DNA of 64,000 nt from Owenia fusiformis (Eukaryota > Annelida > Polychaeta > Sabellida > Oweniidae), in contig CAIIXF020000009.1 of assembly GCA_903813345.2 (NCBI GenBank), positions 31,003,259 to 31,067,258 of the forward strand, read 5' to 3'. How positions within the stretch are numbered: position 1 is the first letter of the stretch; every line of letters starts with the position of its first letter. Shown one piece after another: positions 1-15,300 of the stretch. Both the position numbers and the translations under genes were made by a program. Below the pieces are notes generated by a model. It was not told the DNA's origin. It ran no database searches and worked only from the letters and a program-made list of their open reading frames with translations.

Positions 1-365
1 GTGGTAATATATACGGCTGGATTGTTATAAATAATAACCTGAAACAAACAACTGATAAACAATAACAAAAAAAGGCACAAAAAGTTGTTCATTCTGAATA
101 CTCACTCTGTGGTCACTCTGGAAAACAATTATGCAATGTGCAGTAAACAATTTCAGAAATTTCAGAGTGTGACATATTTCTCTGTGAATCTTACTTCTGC
201 ATGTTTTTTGAAAAATGAAATATTTGTAATAATTCTGCATTAAAGTAGAATATGTGACTTTTTCAATTCATTTCTTTGTAAAGTGAAAGTTTAATCTTAA
301 AGGGCGTTAAAAAGTTACTCATGCCTTCTCTGTGAACATACAAATGATAGGACTACAGTACTTAC

Positions 366-3300
366 ATCTTCTCCAAACGAATAAGATGAATATGTGCTGC
401 TCCGCTCAGTTACATTGCCGCCTGTCCAGTCATTGGACAAGCCAAGCCAGCTCTGTGTTTCAGTGATAGTTTCCCCATCCTCACTGTCCAATTGACTCCC
501 ATTGCTGCAAGAAGTATATATGTCCATGTTATAGGGTGGGTAGTAAAATGTGACACACATTAGTATGCTGTTAAAAAAACAGATACATACCAACCGTCAC
601 AAAGACTTACACAATTAAAAATGAATAGCCAAATGGCGATTACGGAAGTTTTCAAAATTTTGAAGCAGTCATGTTCCAATGTGAGTCATGATTTTATAAC
701 AATATATAGTATTAGATTATAACATAACAATTTTTTACTAATAAATATGCCTATTGGGCATGCTACGGTGCTTTTGAATTCAAAGAACCTTTAAATTCAC
801 ATAATACAATATTAAGCTTGAAGGTATTTTAGGTCTCAAACCTTATGCCAATACCCTCACTTTCGTCATTCAATGATACCAACATTTTACAAGTCATTTA
901 AGGAGGATTAAAGCTGATCCACTCAATGAAATGTGATATAAATTTTTTATCAGACCTCCCAAAGTAAAGATTTAAATGCAAATGTAAATGTTCCTTTTAT
1001 TCTGATCTGAGCTATACACTCTTGAAACAACAAATGTCAACATTCCCCCAATGTTTTTGATATGACCCTATGACAACTTTAGCCAACTTAAACTTATTTT
1101 ATTGGTAAAGTGAACAAAAATCAACAATGCTAAAAGTATTCTTTAGACCGAATTCAATACGTATTTCCAATGATGATAAAAAAAGTTCCCACTCATTTTG
1201 AAAATTCTAAATGTTCCATTGGTTCAACTTTTACATCTGATTTATACTTTCTAATAGGTTTAGGTTAAATGGTCATCGTCGATTAAGAAAACATATGATT
1301 TTTTATACAAGTTTTAAGCAAATTTATATTAAAAATGTTGATTGATTTCGAATGTATCTGGTTGCTGTCTCTGTATGTGCGTTCCCAAAGCATTTTAGAT
1401 CAGAGCAGAACTGTAGCCAGCTTTTGGCAAAGGGGTTCACTTTTAGGGAGTTTGCCAAGAAATTGACAGCTTAGGCCAAAAAAACAATTGAAAACTTCTC
1501 GGAATGATGAAACACTGCATGATTTTGAGAAAAGTTCTGGCCAGGGGAGTTCCTCGAACCCTGGCTATAGGCTAGCCTGCTGGGAGAAGGCAAAACAGGG
1601 GCTTGATGCAAAACTATGTCAGACATTAGAGGCAAATCCAAATTGTTAAGTCAGATCTACCACACCTATTACAGAAGAGGCCAGACTCTAACCACCTGGT
1701 TGATGGTCCATAAGACAAAGATCAGACTTTGTAAAATGTCAACAAGATGCTGACCATTGACAGCCAAACGCCGAACACTGTATATAATAAAAAGTTGGAG
1801 ACTTGTGGTGGTGACATAAAAACCTTGATCCCAAAATATGTGCCATATGTAAGTATACCACTGAGTCATACCTGTTAGTAGTGATGGCCTCTTGTATACA
1901 TGAGAGGAAATGTTGAGGTAAGTTATCTTCATCATCATCATAGTCATCTGGCTTTTCTGGAAGGGGGTGGTTCTCTGTCCCCTCTCGAGATATACCCCGC
2001 CTGAAAATACATATCGTCAATATAATGTACTTTTATCATATATTCATTAATTATTTCGGGGAATGAACAAAATAGGTCATATCAGGGTTAGCCTATTTTA
2101 AGAAATTTACAAGAATTGATGATATATGATCGTAAAGGTAAACAATATGATCATGTTTTCTAATCAATTCAAACAATACTCAATAAAGAATATAGCATTT
2201 ATGTGCATCGATCAATATTTGTACTCATCCCTGTAAATGTCAGAAATGAGAGCACCGTTGGAATATTTATAAATAAATGAACGTGATAGGCCCCGTTACT
2301 ATGTGTACCCCTGAGATAATTCCATATGCCACAGAGTTCATGTGTCATGTTATTTGCAGATATTGTTCAAACTCAACAACTTTTCTACAATTTGAGGTAT
2401 TTTTGTTGTACAATTGATTATTTATTTCTATAAAGATTTCAAAGTTATGTATTGCATCCTGACATGCTAGATAAGATGTTATTGTAAATTATAAGTAATT
2501 TGGTTGCTCTGCAAGAGTCACTGATACGCCCGCTTATTCATTTGTAAGTGTGTCGAGTACAAATGTTTTGTAATGTTTCAATTTGATATATCAAGAAACT
2601 AATTAATCATTTTGCTCCATTAATTATTATGACAGTATTAGTAAAAATAATTATTTTGCAAGAAATTCCAGGTCAGAGAATGGTCAGTTCAGAATGCTGA
2701 TACGGTAGAAAAAACTCTTTTATTGAATAAGAATTTATGACATATCGAATTAAAATGAATATGGTGTTGTTGTTGCTGTTAATATACCAGGTCGTTCAAT
2801 ATGTTCCCGGAAAAACGCTCTCGTTTTTGTTAGTTTGTAGTATTTTTTATTGAAATTTTCACAGTATGTGTACAATTTATTTAGAATTTATTTATAGAAA
2901 TATTTTTATACAATATTTCATATTTATTAACTTATCCTTGATAATGTGACGTCATAAAAGGGTATGCGGGCACTATTTTGACGTTAAAATTTCACAATTT
3001 TCAATTTATTCATCATATGTTCACATTTTTTTGTATTTGTTTTATTTCAACTGAATAAATAGTCCTGTTGCCGTGGTAACTATGTGACATCATATTTCTG
3101 CTGTACAAGATGCAAAAATTCTTGGATTGAAGACATCATACATCTTTGCAAGACATCACACAACTAATGCATGACATCAGTCATTAGTCAGACACCAAAA
3201 TGGCTACTGTCCTCTAGGGTATCCCATCAGGACATTGATCCAAGCCATAGGTCTAACTTGGTGCAGGACACCATTTCCATCAATCTCCAAATGGAACTGC

Positions 3301-6300
3301 AAGACCAGGCACCCTATTCACCTGATACGGCAGTATTAGATTTTGCTGTTTTCAACAGATTGAAGGAAGCTCTGAGAGGAATTCGCTTTGGCTCAGTTGA
3401 TGATCTTAAAGCAGGTGTTCAGAATGCACTAAAGGAGAAGTTTCCAGCTGGGTTCCGTGACCAATACAAGCAATGGGTTCAGAGACAGAGACTATGTATT
3501 CAACACGATGGTTCATATTTTGAGCATTTAATGTAGATGACAGTGGAGGACTATGTGAATATATAATCTTACAAGCATACAAAGACATCAAAGGGTGTTA
3601 AATATATCGTAAAATGTGACTAAAACGTCTAGATTTAATGATCCGAACTGTAATACTAAACAGTGCCCCGCATACCCTTTTGTGACGTCACAAGATGTTG
3701 GATAACTTAAAAACTAGTCAGACATTTTCAAATTAATTTATGATTTATGATTTGAAAATGAATTGCACACATACTGTGAAAATTTCAATGAAAAATATTA
3801 TAAACTAATAAAATGAGAGCGTTTTTCCGGGAACTTATTGAACGACCTGGTATAACATACATTATATCTATAGATTATATTCATGTCAATAAAAATAATA
3901 ATATTAATATTGATTGGATATAAAGAAATAAAATAATTGTAAATCAGATGGTTCCTAAGAATAACACTGACAGGAACATGAAATGAACTCCAAATCTTGG
4001 ATTTCAGGACATAATGATTTACAAATATTTCAATAATATCAAGTATTATTGAGTGCATTATTTATGAACTAACAATACCTGATTAAACATGTTTATTACC
4101 TAACCATATAATTAATTGTTATAATGCCAATAAACATCAAAGCAATTTACTGAACTTCTGCACAACATAACATACATTTATGATCAATGTAATTACTAAA
4201 GGTAAGTAGAAAACTTGAATTTTTCTCTATATAACTCAGTAAGGTCATGCTTCAGAGGCAAAATAGAGCAAAGGAAGAAATAAGGCAAAGGTACTAAGTA
4301 TGAAAATAAAAGTATTTAATTCAGCACTTTATTTAGAAAAATATGTAGAACAAAGATTGTATTCAAGGAATGTTACAATGAACATAGAAATTAATGGTTG
4401 GTTTGTAGCAGAATCATCAAGTCGTCTCTAAGCATTATTAGACCATTGTTGATAGGTAACTATTTATTAATACAATACACTAAAGTATAATTTCGTTCAG
4501 GAGAATTTTTCCAATAAGTGTAATGATAAATAATAGAGTAATCAATCTTTATTAAGGTAAGGTGAAATGTTATAAAAGATTCTGGAATCTAGATGGAGGT
4601 TAAAAAAACTGAATGCAATCCCTCCTGTTTGCTTAATTCAAACTGCATGCTTAATTCAAACTGCATGCTTAATTCAAACGGCATGCTTAATTCAAACTGC
4701 ATGCTCAATTCAAACGGTATGCTTAATTCAAACTGCATGCTTAATTCAAACAGTATGCTTAATTCAAACTACATGCTTAATTCAAACTGCATGCTTAATT
4801 CAAACTGCATGCTTAATTCAAACTGCATGCTTAATCCAAACAACATGCTTAATTTAAACTGCATGCTTATATCAAACTGCATGCTTAATTCAAACTGTAT
4901 GCTTAACAATGTAACATGCTTAGTCAATGTTGCATGCTTCATTTAAACTATGTTGCATGTTTTTATCCAACCAAACAAGCAAACAAACAAACAAACCCAT
5001 CCACCCAACCAACCAACTAAAATGGGATATTATGACCAGAAGCAATATCTCAATTCATAATGTTATACTTTAATACTTGTGGTACTTAAAAAAGAATAAA
5101 AATGAAATACAGCATTTCTCTCATGCAATAACAATGCTGAATATTAGCATTGTTATGTTGTTTTGTTAACTTTTTGTAAAGCTCTGTGTTCTTGTTTTGG
5201 CAACTATACAAGTCAATATTTACTACCACGTCACATTAATACCATGTCACATTAATACCTATTTATTACCAAATATTCTTTGACAAAACCAAAACACAAA
5301 AGCTTAAAAAAATCATTAGAATTCTAGTGTTCAGTCACTTTTTATTAAATATATTATATTGATCCACTCTTGAATTTTTTTCAGAATCAAACTTATTAGG
5401 GGAGACCAAATTACAAGCAACATGTCCAATTGACCTTCCGATGTGTTCTGTATCATCTCAAATATATTATCTCCAAGAAGATCTGTGTCATTTTATCAAA
5501 TGGTGAAGTTATTGATGACCCAAAGTGCAAAAATGTATAAAATCTCCCAAAATAATGCACTTTTATGATGTCACTGTCATGTTCAACATTCTTATATAGG
5601 TCTGAATCATACATGCGATAAAAACATTTCTGTTGCAAATCAAAAGTAATGTTATGGAAGATTCAATGAATGATTGAATTTTGAATTGAATAAATTGAAT
5701 TGAATTCAATCATATCATGGGCAATAGTAACAATTCAATTCCTTCATATTAATTGGCAATCTGATAAGAGAGATATATCCTAGAGTATAATAATTAGTCT
5801 ATGGCGTGATACAGCAAATGTTATATATAAGTGCATCATTTTCATCTTGAGTAATATTTATTACTCTCTCTAGAATTTGTAAGATACAATATGGCTACAT
5901 ATGCAATATGTACACTTTTATGAAATCTTTAGCCTATTTCACTTTATATCAAGACACAGGGTTATATACCTCACTTGTAGAACAAATTGTAGAAAATTTA
6001 ATTTTCTTTGAAAATGTGACTTCTAGGTCGGGGAGATTCCCCATAGACCCCATGTTGTAAAACCACAAAAAGTGAAATATCTTCTCTTATGTTGGGCAGA
6101 TAATATTTTCTTTTACTGGACATATTTTAATTTGTTTAACTATCAGATACGTAAGGGTAATATGAAAAGTGAATCACTTAAACTTATGCATATTCAAGTT
6201 TAAGGGAATTTTGTAATACCCTGCCATGTTAATTCCCCCAAATCAGCCACCTGGTGGCGAAACTGGTAACTGCCTACTCGCATCTGAGTAATTGAATGCC

Positions 6301-9300
6301 CATGCTGAGAGATACCACTGTCACCTATGATGACCTATTTTATAAACTGGAGTCAGTTGTCATCAAAATTGCCTTCAATTTTCTCATAAACTTTAGAAAG
6401 CGTAACTGAAATGGTATTACTGTTGTTTAGAAATGATGATGTTCAACTAAAAAACAGAGATAACTAACAGTCATTTTCACAATTTCAAATTCTGCTTTGT
6501 ACATGGGCGGCTCGGAGCAAACACGTGCCCATGTTTGTTCACGTTTTTTAATCATATCCTGTAAATTGATTAGATGACTGATGTGCATAATGCTCATGAA
6601 TAATTAATCAGTTGCAAAGAATGGCATCTCCTTATGGGAGCTAATTACTTCTGCGCAAGCCCAAAACCTAATCAGATCTAGGTAATAGTCTCTTTTTGCA
6701 TCTCTAAAAATTTCAAGAGAAAACGATGAAGTATTTTCCCCATCCCCTGCTTAAATGTCAACCAGCAAAATCAGACCATAAAGCATACTACAGTAAAACA
6801 TGTCTAAGTGCAACACCTTCAGCACTTCTAATAAAAAGTATTCCACTTGGGAGGTGTTCCACTTATAGAGGTTCATTTGCCATTAAGTCAGTTGGTCTTG
6901 GGATTCTGGAATGTGTTCCACTTACAGAGGGGTTCTACATTACAGGTTAAAGGTCTGATCACTTCATATAACTCATGAACAAACAGAATGTTCATTTTCC
7001 AAGGCCAAGTATATTAGTGTCCAAGTTTCAGTATTTGTTTCTAGATTCAAGGTTGATAGAATAAATAAATTGGTTAAACCCTGTTGTGAACCCTATCAAC
7101 GACATGCAACATTTAAATGACTGTTGACAACCACATTGATCTGTTACAAATAAACCTTTGAACTAAAAGTCCACCACGATTTAGCCATGATTTATCGCAA
7201 ATAATGTCCACACAGGTCACATAGAGGTAAGGAAGTAAACATCCATAATCTATTGTTCTGAAAAAGATATGACTGTTTATATACATCATCAAAACAAATC
7301 AGCAATGGAGCCAAACAATGAATATTGACGTTTACTAACATCTAAGAATCTTCAAAGCGATGAGGAAATATACAAGATGTTAATACACAAACCAAAGAGC
7401 ACTAATACACGGCAAATTGATGTTCTTTATCATGTCAAAAAATAACCCCACCCTCTCTAGTGTCAACCTATAATTTATTGAACAGATGTTAAAGTATACA
7501 CTCATTCACTGTTTTAAATAGGAAGACAATGATATCAAGGATATCAGGTCTTATCATCTTTCAGCTCCAAGAGTCTCTAAGAGAGAATTTTATCAACAAA
7601 TGTAAATAGGAGCCTAATCAATAAGGCTTATTATTCAATCATAATTGTGTCAATGTATGTGTCAATTGTTTCCATATATCCTTGTACATGTTTGGTTATC
7701 TAGCTAGATAGTCTGAATATGATCGCAATGTTTGAATATCAAAAATCAACAACTGCAATCGCTTAGCTAAGTATTCGCAAATGCAACTAACGCCTGTCGG
7801 TTACCGGATTAACTTACTATTTTACGGGCAACTCATTTAAATATGAAAAGTGCCTGTCACTATTCCATTCATAATTAAATGAGTTGGTATTAAAGTAGTT
7901 AGTTAATCCGGTAGCCGACAGGCGTTAGTTACATTCGCGAATACATGCTCAGTTAAATACAAATTAGGCCTACATGAGATTTCATTATTTTGCTACTGCA
8001 TCTATTTGTATATATAGCATACCATATATAGTTTAGATAGACTTCATAAATGCATGAAGTTGGGGACTTTAAATTAAGTTATTTTAATAAATAAATATAT
8101 ATATAGAACAGATAGATTAACAGATGGATTACAAAATAGATGAGTGAGGTTTTTTGTTTCAATGTTTCTCTCAAATTAGAATTCATAAATATACCTGTGT
8201 AGGGTTTTAGGTTCAACTTGAAGAAGTCCAACATCTGTTTGACTTTCCTGTGAAGATTGCACAATATTAGACTTAGGTAGCAAGTCATTCTGGTCTCCCC
8301 CAGTTGACGATGTAGAAACGTCCATTTTATTCCCTAATGCATTTTGGATTCGTTTAGAATTGTTCAAAGAGTTTTTAGCACCAAGGGGGTTATTAACAAA
8401 CTTATCACTATTCTCTGCTTGTTTGATTTCCTTAAGTTTCACAGAAGGCAGCGCTACTAATTGCATTCTCATCATGGGATGAGATGTCATGTTCTGCAAG
8501 CTCGCATAAGGGAGGTTGTCACTCCCAGGTGCCATCATCACAGAAAGTATCTATCCAGCATGCATGTACATTCATGCCATACTAAATCCCTAATCCTCCA
8601 TACCTGGTATTTTAAACTCTCCCTACTAACATGTTGCAATTACAACGTTTTGTTGTATCAAATCTGTTGCTATGGCAATATAACAGTTATTGAAATAATT
8701 CTCTCATCCCTTTAATTATCCTTTACAGTCTACTTATATAACCGTTAATTAGCACGAACTCAGATCACAAAACAGCTTGCATTAAAAATACTTTCTGTCA
8801 ATAATAATTTCTTTGAGCAATTCAGAATTGTCACATATTCCAATATTCCTTACTCAGCCAAATATGGTTTCATTCATCAGACGAACATCTCAACAGTACA
8901 TTCATCGAAGCAACATCCTCGTTTATCGTGACATAATATTTCAATGCACCATATTAATAGATACAATAATCCCTTGCAAAGCTCACAGTATTTACAAAGG
9001 ATATAAATCAATGACAATGTTGTACTATTGAAGATTAATAAACATTCTTGAAATAGTAGCTGTCTATGATACAGTGTATTTTCTTAACATTGTATTATGC
9101 CGTAAATAATCCTAGTCCTTTTGTGATATGTTCATGTGTATCATATCTAACAGATCGAATTATGTCGCCATCATTTTGTAACATAATTAATTTACAAGAC
9201 ATGCCAAGTGTTCACAATGCTCTATGAATAGCTATCCTCTGCACAATGCGCTTGAATGCATCATAGAATTATACTACAACTGAATGTAATTTTATCCTCA

Positions 9301-12300
9301 AAGAATGAAATATTATCACCTTAATCCAAAAGGTAGCATCGTTGATTCTAAGTATTTAGATTATATATGCCTGACTTTTCTTAATTTCAAACCAAAACAA
9401 TTCTATTGTGCCATCTAAATTTGACAACTTTACTAATGTTTGAAATCAATGTATATTTTTCAGTTTATTTTCTAACTAAATTCCTTCTCCCTTTAATGCA
9501 TATATAATAGAACAATAAGAAATCTTTAGGGTAAATGAAGCATTTACATTAAAGCGCCATTGGAAGAGTACTTTGTATTGTGCACAGAAAAACAAAATAC
9601 TCAAACCTGATTGGACAATCAGTAAAGGTAAGTTTATTAATAAAAGAGGGGTGTATGGATTCCAATTGGTGTAATAATATATTAAAAAAAAATATATTAA
9701 AAATATCAGATTTAGTTATCAATTTTACATCATATTTATCATAATAATATATTCTACTTACGTAAAAACAGTTTACGATTAACATATTAATAAAAACAGT
9801 ACCCTTTGCATTCGTTTGACTTCACTTCTTAAAAGAGAGCTTCATCTTCACTCTTTCAAACTAAAATAAACCTGTGAACTCACCGCGCCAATTAGTGTTC
9901 GTCGGCCAAATTTGACCGACGTTCTATATATGGTAATTCCTTCTGACGTCATCGTTGAGCCTGGAATCGACCAATGACATGCGCATATTTATTTAGAACG
10001 CAATTTGCGTATGTTTCTTCAAGCTCACTGATTGGTGGAAGAAAGGTCAGCGCATAGGTCTAAAGTGATTTACTAACCAAACTGTCACCTGTACCCGTCG
10101 TGGGGGCGGGGCTACTAAACTGTAATATGGTCTCTACTAGGCAGAGTGTAGTTTAACTAGACTCTGCACGCAGGGTATAAAAACAGTGCTTTCTAGCCAT
10201 TAATATTGACTCCTCTACTAAATAATGAGTTGATCTAGGTTATGCGTGAAGGTATAAACATATAAACATTCATAAAATATTTATTCCTCCCACAAAACCT
10301 TACCTTACTTGAACCATTATACTTATTAGCATACACTTCTTTTTTCAGAAAATTTCTAAAATGATATCAATAAAAACCAAAGAAGTAAATGTTGAGTTAT
10401 TGCTCAAAAAGTGAGTTCAGACAGGAGATTACCAGTGGTTTTTGGGAGCGTAAATAAAAGAAGTGTCAACTGAAATATAAAATGTGCAATTAAATGACAT
10501 TACCAAACAAACAATACAAAATCTCATCATGTGAGGTATAAACCTCAATCAAATTTATTTAATGAGTTAATGAGTAGGGCTGAGTGATCAAATGTGCAAA
10601 CATGATAAAAAGTCTAAAATCTATTGCCATTTCAAATCTTGTTATTTTCACTCAAAGTATCAAAGTGATTCTTTAATGCGCTCATATTCAATGCTGTTTT
10701 ATGACACACCCCACTTCAAAGTACTCCTATCCCTATAGAAATACAAGTCATTCACATAACTATCACCTTTAGTATAATTGAATAAACTCTAAATTGTTTG
10801 ACGAAAAAATTCTTCATTCATAATTACAATTGAAAAATAGCAGAAATAAATACTAGATTATTAAAGCAACTTTACCACAATAGCGAAATGTCACCTTGAC
10901 ATTCGAAGAATACTGAGAAGTTGATTTAAAGGAAATAATAGACTTTAATAAAAAAAGTGATGTCAATGACATATGGCTTTGTGTCATTTCCTATCTAAGT
11001 GATGTCAATGACTTGTGTCATTTCCTAAATAACTTTCTTCATTTCACTTAGGTGTATCAAGATCTGTGTAACCAAGCAACCAAGAAAAAGAAACAATCAA
11101 AATGAAATCACAGACTAATGCCTAAAGATTAGGATGACGTCAAATCATTTTGCAATACAAAGCACTTTTGCAACTATTTCCTTTAATCCAATCAACAGTT
11201 AACGGTTTGAGCTATTTCACTTTCTTCTCAAGTATGAAAAACAAGAGGTAATCAAAGAGGAAAACAACAAACACATTTACAGAACCAATCCGCAAAACAA
11301 CACAATATCTAGTCATGAAATTGTTTTTCATTGCATTATACTTTATGGCATAATATTACATTATACAATATTACAATATTACAATGTATTATATAACAAT
11401 TTATACCATGGTCAGAGCAAAAACAGGTATAGCAGGTGATAAGTCACATACTGTATTTGCCCTAATTGGTGCCCATGTTCCTATTAGCGCCCCCCCCCAC
11501 CAGGTATCTGGGATATGGATGATATTAGAATTAGAGGGATGATATGGATATCAAATCTGGTATTATTCCAAATTTTTCATTTTTTCATAATTTCCCTCTT
11601 TCACTGCATTCCCTGTTGAAATGTTGACATCATCCTTGTGATATTCCCCATATCAAATCCCTCCTGGTGAATAACTTCTTTATACATTGTAAAGTATTGC
11701 AATATACGATGAAGTTATTCACCAGGTAACTGACTTTTTATTATTACCATTGAACAGCATTATTATTATCACACCTAGCCAATTAGCGTAGTGATAACGA
11801 CTTCCTAATCCAGAACAATATAACGCCAATAATGAAAATGACAATCTGAAGAGATGATTAGGAGTAAATTATCAAAAAGGAAAAGAAGGATAATGATGAT
11901 GAATAATAATATAAAACACAAACAACAAGTTTATAGTCAGCAAAGAGAAATGGCTTTCCTATATTTTTATTTTATTTTATTTTTTTATTAAAATCAATGT
12001 AACATATTTACAGAATCTAGTTAGATAAAAAAAATTAACAATTGACCTATTTAAGCTAATTGCCTATTTTGGCTAAAAAATGATTCTAAACAAGGATTGC
12101 TGAGTACAGATTAAAAAGAGATATAAGAGAGCATTTGGGGATGAGCATCAAAGACATATTGGAACAAACCATTTATTTAAGCTTCCTAGTAGGTTGAAAC
12201 AGTAGGATGTGGAAATTGAAAGTGCTGATGAGTCTGTAGCAGCTAATTGTAACAAAAAACTTGGAAAGTATATAGACGGATGGACTGCCAGATGGTTTTA

Positions 12301-15300
12301 CCATATCCCTGACAACTTCATTCATTGGGTTAATATCAATTTAGGAGTTAGATTATGCTGACTAATTGACCAGCAGAATGACAGTTATATTAGAGATATA
12401 GGATAATTATGAAACTCTTGACTCCCCACCTTCACTGTGCTATTTGTATTACAGCAAACTAATCCATTTGTAACCATAACAACGAAAAAATATTTTCCTT
12501 AATTGCAATTTGCAATTACTAGCTTGGCAATATCCGAGTATGATAAGATAACGCTCTACCTTTGTCACATAAGAATTATGCAATACAATTAACTCATGAG
12601 TTTACTTCTGAGAGGAAATAATTGCAATTTCTATATATCAAAAACACTTAACTTCCATTTAGATTGAAATAGAATCGCCTGAGCTGATGTGATGTGAAAC
12701 CGATTCTGTTGATTCAAGATTTTATCCAGGATCTGAAGGGTTCTCAACCTGATTCTTGGATAAAGCCATGGGCTTTCAACTAGAATCTAAAACACTCAAT
12801 CTCTGGGTTTTATTAAATTCTATGCAATCATCATATTAAGTATTACTAAAACCTTGAATATATTCAAAGTGTGATATATATGTAGTTTTATGTTAGTATA
12901 TATCATTTTTCAATCTCTCAAAAAGGAATCAAAATACTTGCTACTAACGATGCCATCTTTATTGAAGATTCTCAGCAGATTTTCCCAAATTCATAGTTGT
13001 TATCATATTATGTTGATTCCTTTTTAAAAATATTATTTGTATTTACTATGATACAAATAATATTATTGACAACCAGGGGATATTAATTTAATACAATCTT
13101 TTATCTGAAATATGACAAATTAGTCCACGATGCCACAAGCAACCAAATACAAATTCTGCAGTATATTAGTAGACATTAGATACATTCTTACTCCTTAATA
13201 TATATAAAAAAAACATTTCATTAACATAACAAAATGTCATCACCTTGAGAGTTATTGATATGGTTACAAAAGTGTAACATTTGTTATAGATGCTGAAAAA
13301 CATTGAAAAAAACTCCCTTCGACATGAGACTGGCAATGCACAAAATGCCAAACTGATAGTCTTGCAGCAATCTCTTATGTTACCCTTCGCTCTATTCACT
13401 TTCAAATACAGGAATAAATATCTAGAGAGGAGGTAAAGCTTTGATATAAGACTACCAAACAAATAAATGTTCATCTTTTAACAAACTGCTACTCTTCTAT
13501 CAAAACCTGGGATACTACAAATCAAGTTGAGCTATTGCAAAATTTAAAACAAGGCATTAACATGCAAAATGTCTCCACCTGCCATTTGTTACAGACACCA
13601 ACTCCCAAACAATAAACACCAATCAACGAACACCAACCACAAGAGTTGGAGGCTATAACAATATGTCACCACTTTGGGTGGTAACATAAAAATGCTGAAT
13701 CAACTCAGATAATTATATTGTAATATCAAACATAACACAGTCTCAATAATCATGCAAGATGTCTTACCCGGTGACAATTAAGTAATTTTCTAACTGTTCG
13801 TCATATAAACGTTGGCTTCGAATCCCAGGAATCGTCATCTCCTACTGCACACATAAAGTGTCAAAACAGAATCCATTAAATAAGAATTTGTCATTGTATT
13901 TTTATGAGTACTGTCAGTTGCGTATAGATACAATGATTAATCTATCAATACATCCTAATGAAATATCCATATTTCAGTTTATAATACAGTATATCATGAA
14001 TTACTTTTTTTTCTCAAAAGCATTCTTATATATCACTATGATCTCTTATTTGTGAATTCATGTTCAAAATGGCTCATCTGATTGTATACAGAGAAGTGGA
14101 ATATTTGATTTCAACCACTTATTAATAATGAAATCCCAATCTGTGTAATATTATACATATTCTGCCACACGTTTGCCTGAGTTTTACAATTAATTCCCAA
14201 AGCAACAAATGTCTAAGCCATAGAAACAAAATGAAACCATTCAGAATCTCTTCATTCATTGGCACTACATTCACTTTGAGTTTTACAATTAATTCCCAGT
14301 GCCGAACAAAAGTCATAGCAAGTGAATTTAACAGTTCAGTATCTCCAAATGTCAACTCTTACTTTCATTCATTAGCAACACATTTGCTTTGTTCTTTCCA
14401 ATGAGTTTATTTCATTACATTTAATCATTACGCTAATTTTTATGCGGAGTAATGTTTCTTCTAATATTCCTAATGTTTACTTTCAATTTTAAAACATAAT
14501 TATTTCATCGGTGATATTTCTGCCTCATTCAGGCTTGTTATTCTTCGACTATATTGCTTTATTTCATTTTCCTCTACTTCAATGGTCATATCTTCAGAAC
14601 ATCTTTCATCGATACTAGTATTTTCCCTTCGCTTTATCTTTAGCATTTTTTAATAATGTGATCCATATGATTGCAGCAGATACAGTAATTTGTTACACAT
14701 GAAAGAAAAATACATATAACCACGTATTTGCCAAAAGTTACAAAAAAGTTTCAACTCTCAATTTACTCCTTGCAGTTTATAAAGAATCGCTTTAAGCTAT
14801 GCACCATCAGCATTTAATGATTTATCAATGTTGATTCAATTTTATTTCTTCCTCATATGATGCCAGTTGCTAGGTAACAAATCTAATGAGACTAGCATCT
14901 GTCACCATGGTTACAAAATCACGTATGGTTTCCTTGTAATATTTCAAATATCTTAAGATAACTTTTTAATGCAGTTATTGTATTCATTGCCTTTGATGTA
15001 GTTCTTTTTGAATTTACAGTTCACTTTAATTTTTCATGTCTCATTTTGCAAGATCAGCTCTGTCATGGATTAAAGTTTACAGCAACCTTTATATCTGCTT
15101 GTTATGAAATTGACTCAAATGTAATAAAGAATGCATGTAATATTATTAATATATTAAATCATGATAGCGACACTCGAGTGATAATGGCTAATGCAGGTGT
15201 TCTGGTAACAGATTTTAGCAATAATATAATTTAAGCATTTCTGTTATGTTTTACGATATTAGATTATTAATTCAGTAATAGGTTTCCAAACATGAAGATC

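Noticed and set aside
4593-4946. Plus-strand ORF of MLNSNC repeats
   Set aside because: It is only the reading of an 18-bp minisatellite; no homology, no splice context.
10100-10200. Plus-strand TATA and GC box suggesting a plus-strand gene
   Set aside because: No plus-strand coding sequence follows; kept only as a weak regulatory block.
13166-13474. Minus-strand ORF of 102 codons
   Set aside because: Low-complexity hydrophobic translation of AT-rich intron; no splice sites or family likeness.
13800-13835. Possible tRNA B-box (GGCTTCGAATCCC)
   Set aside because: No matching A-box or cloverleaf around it.
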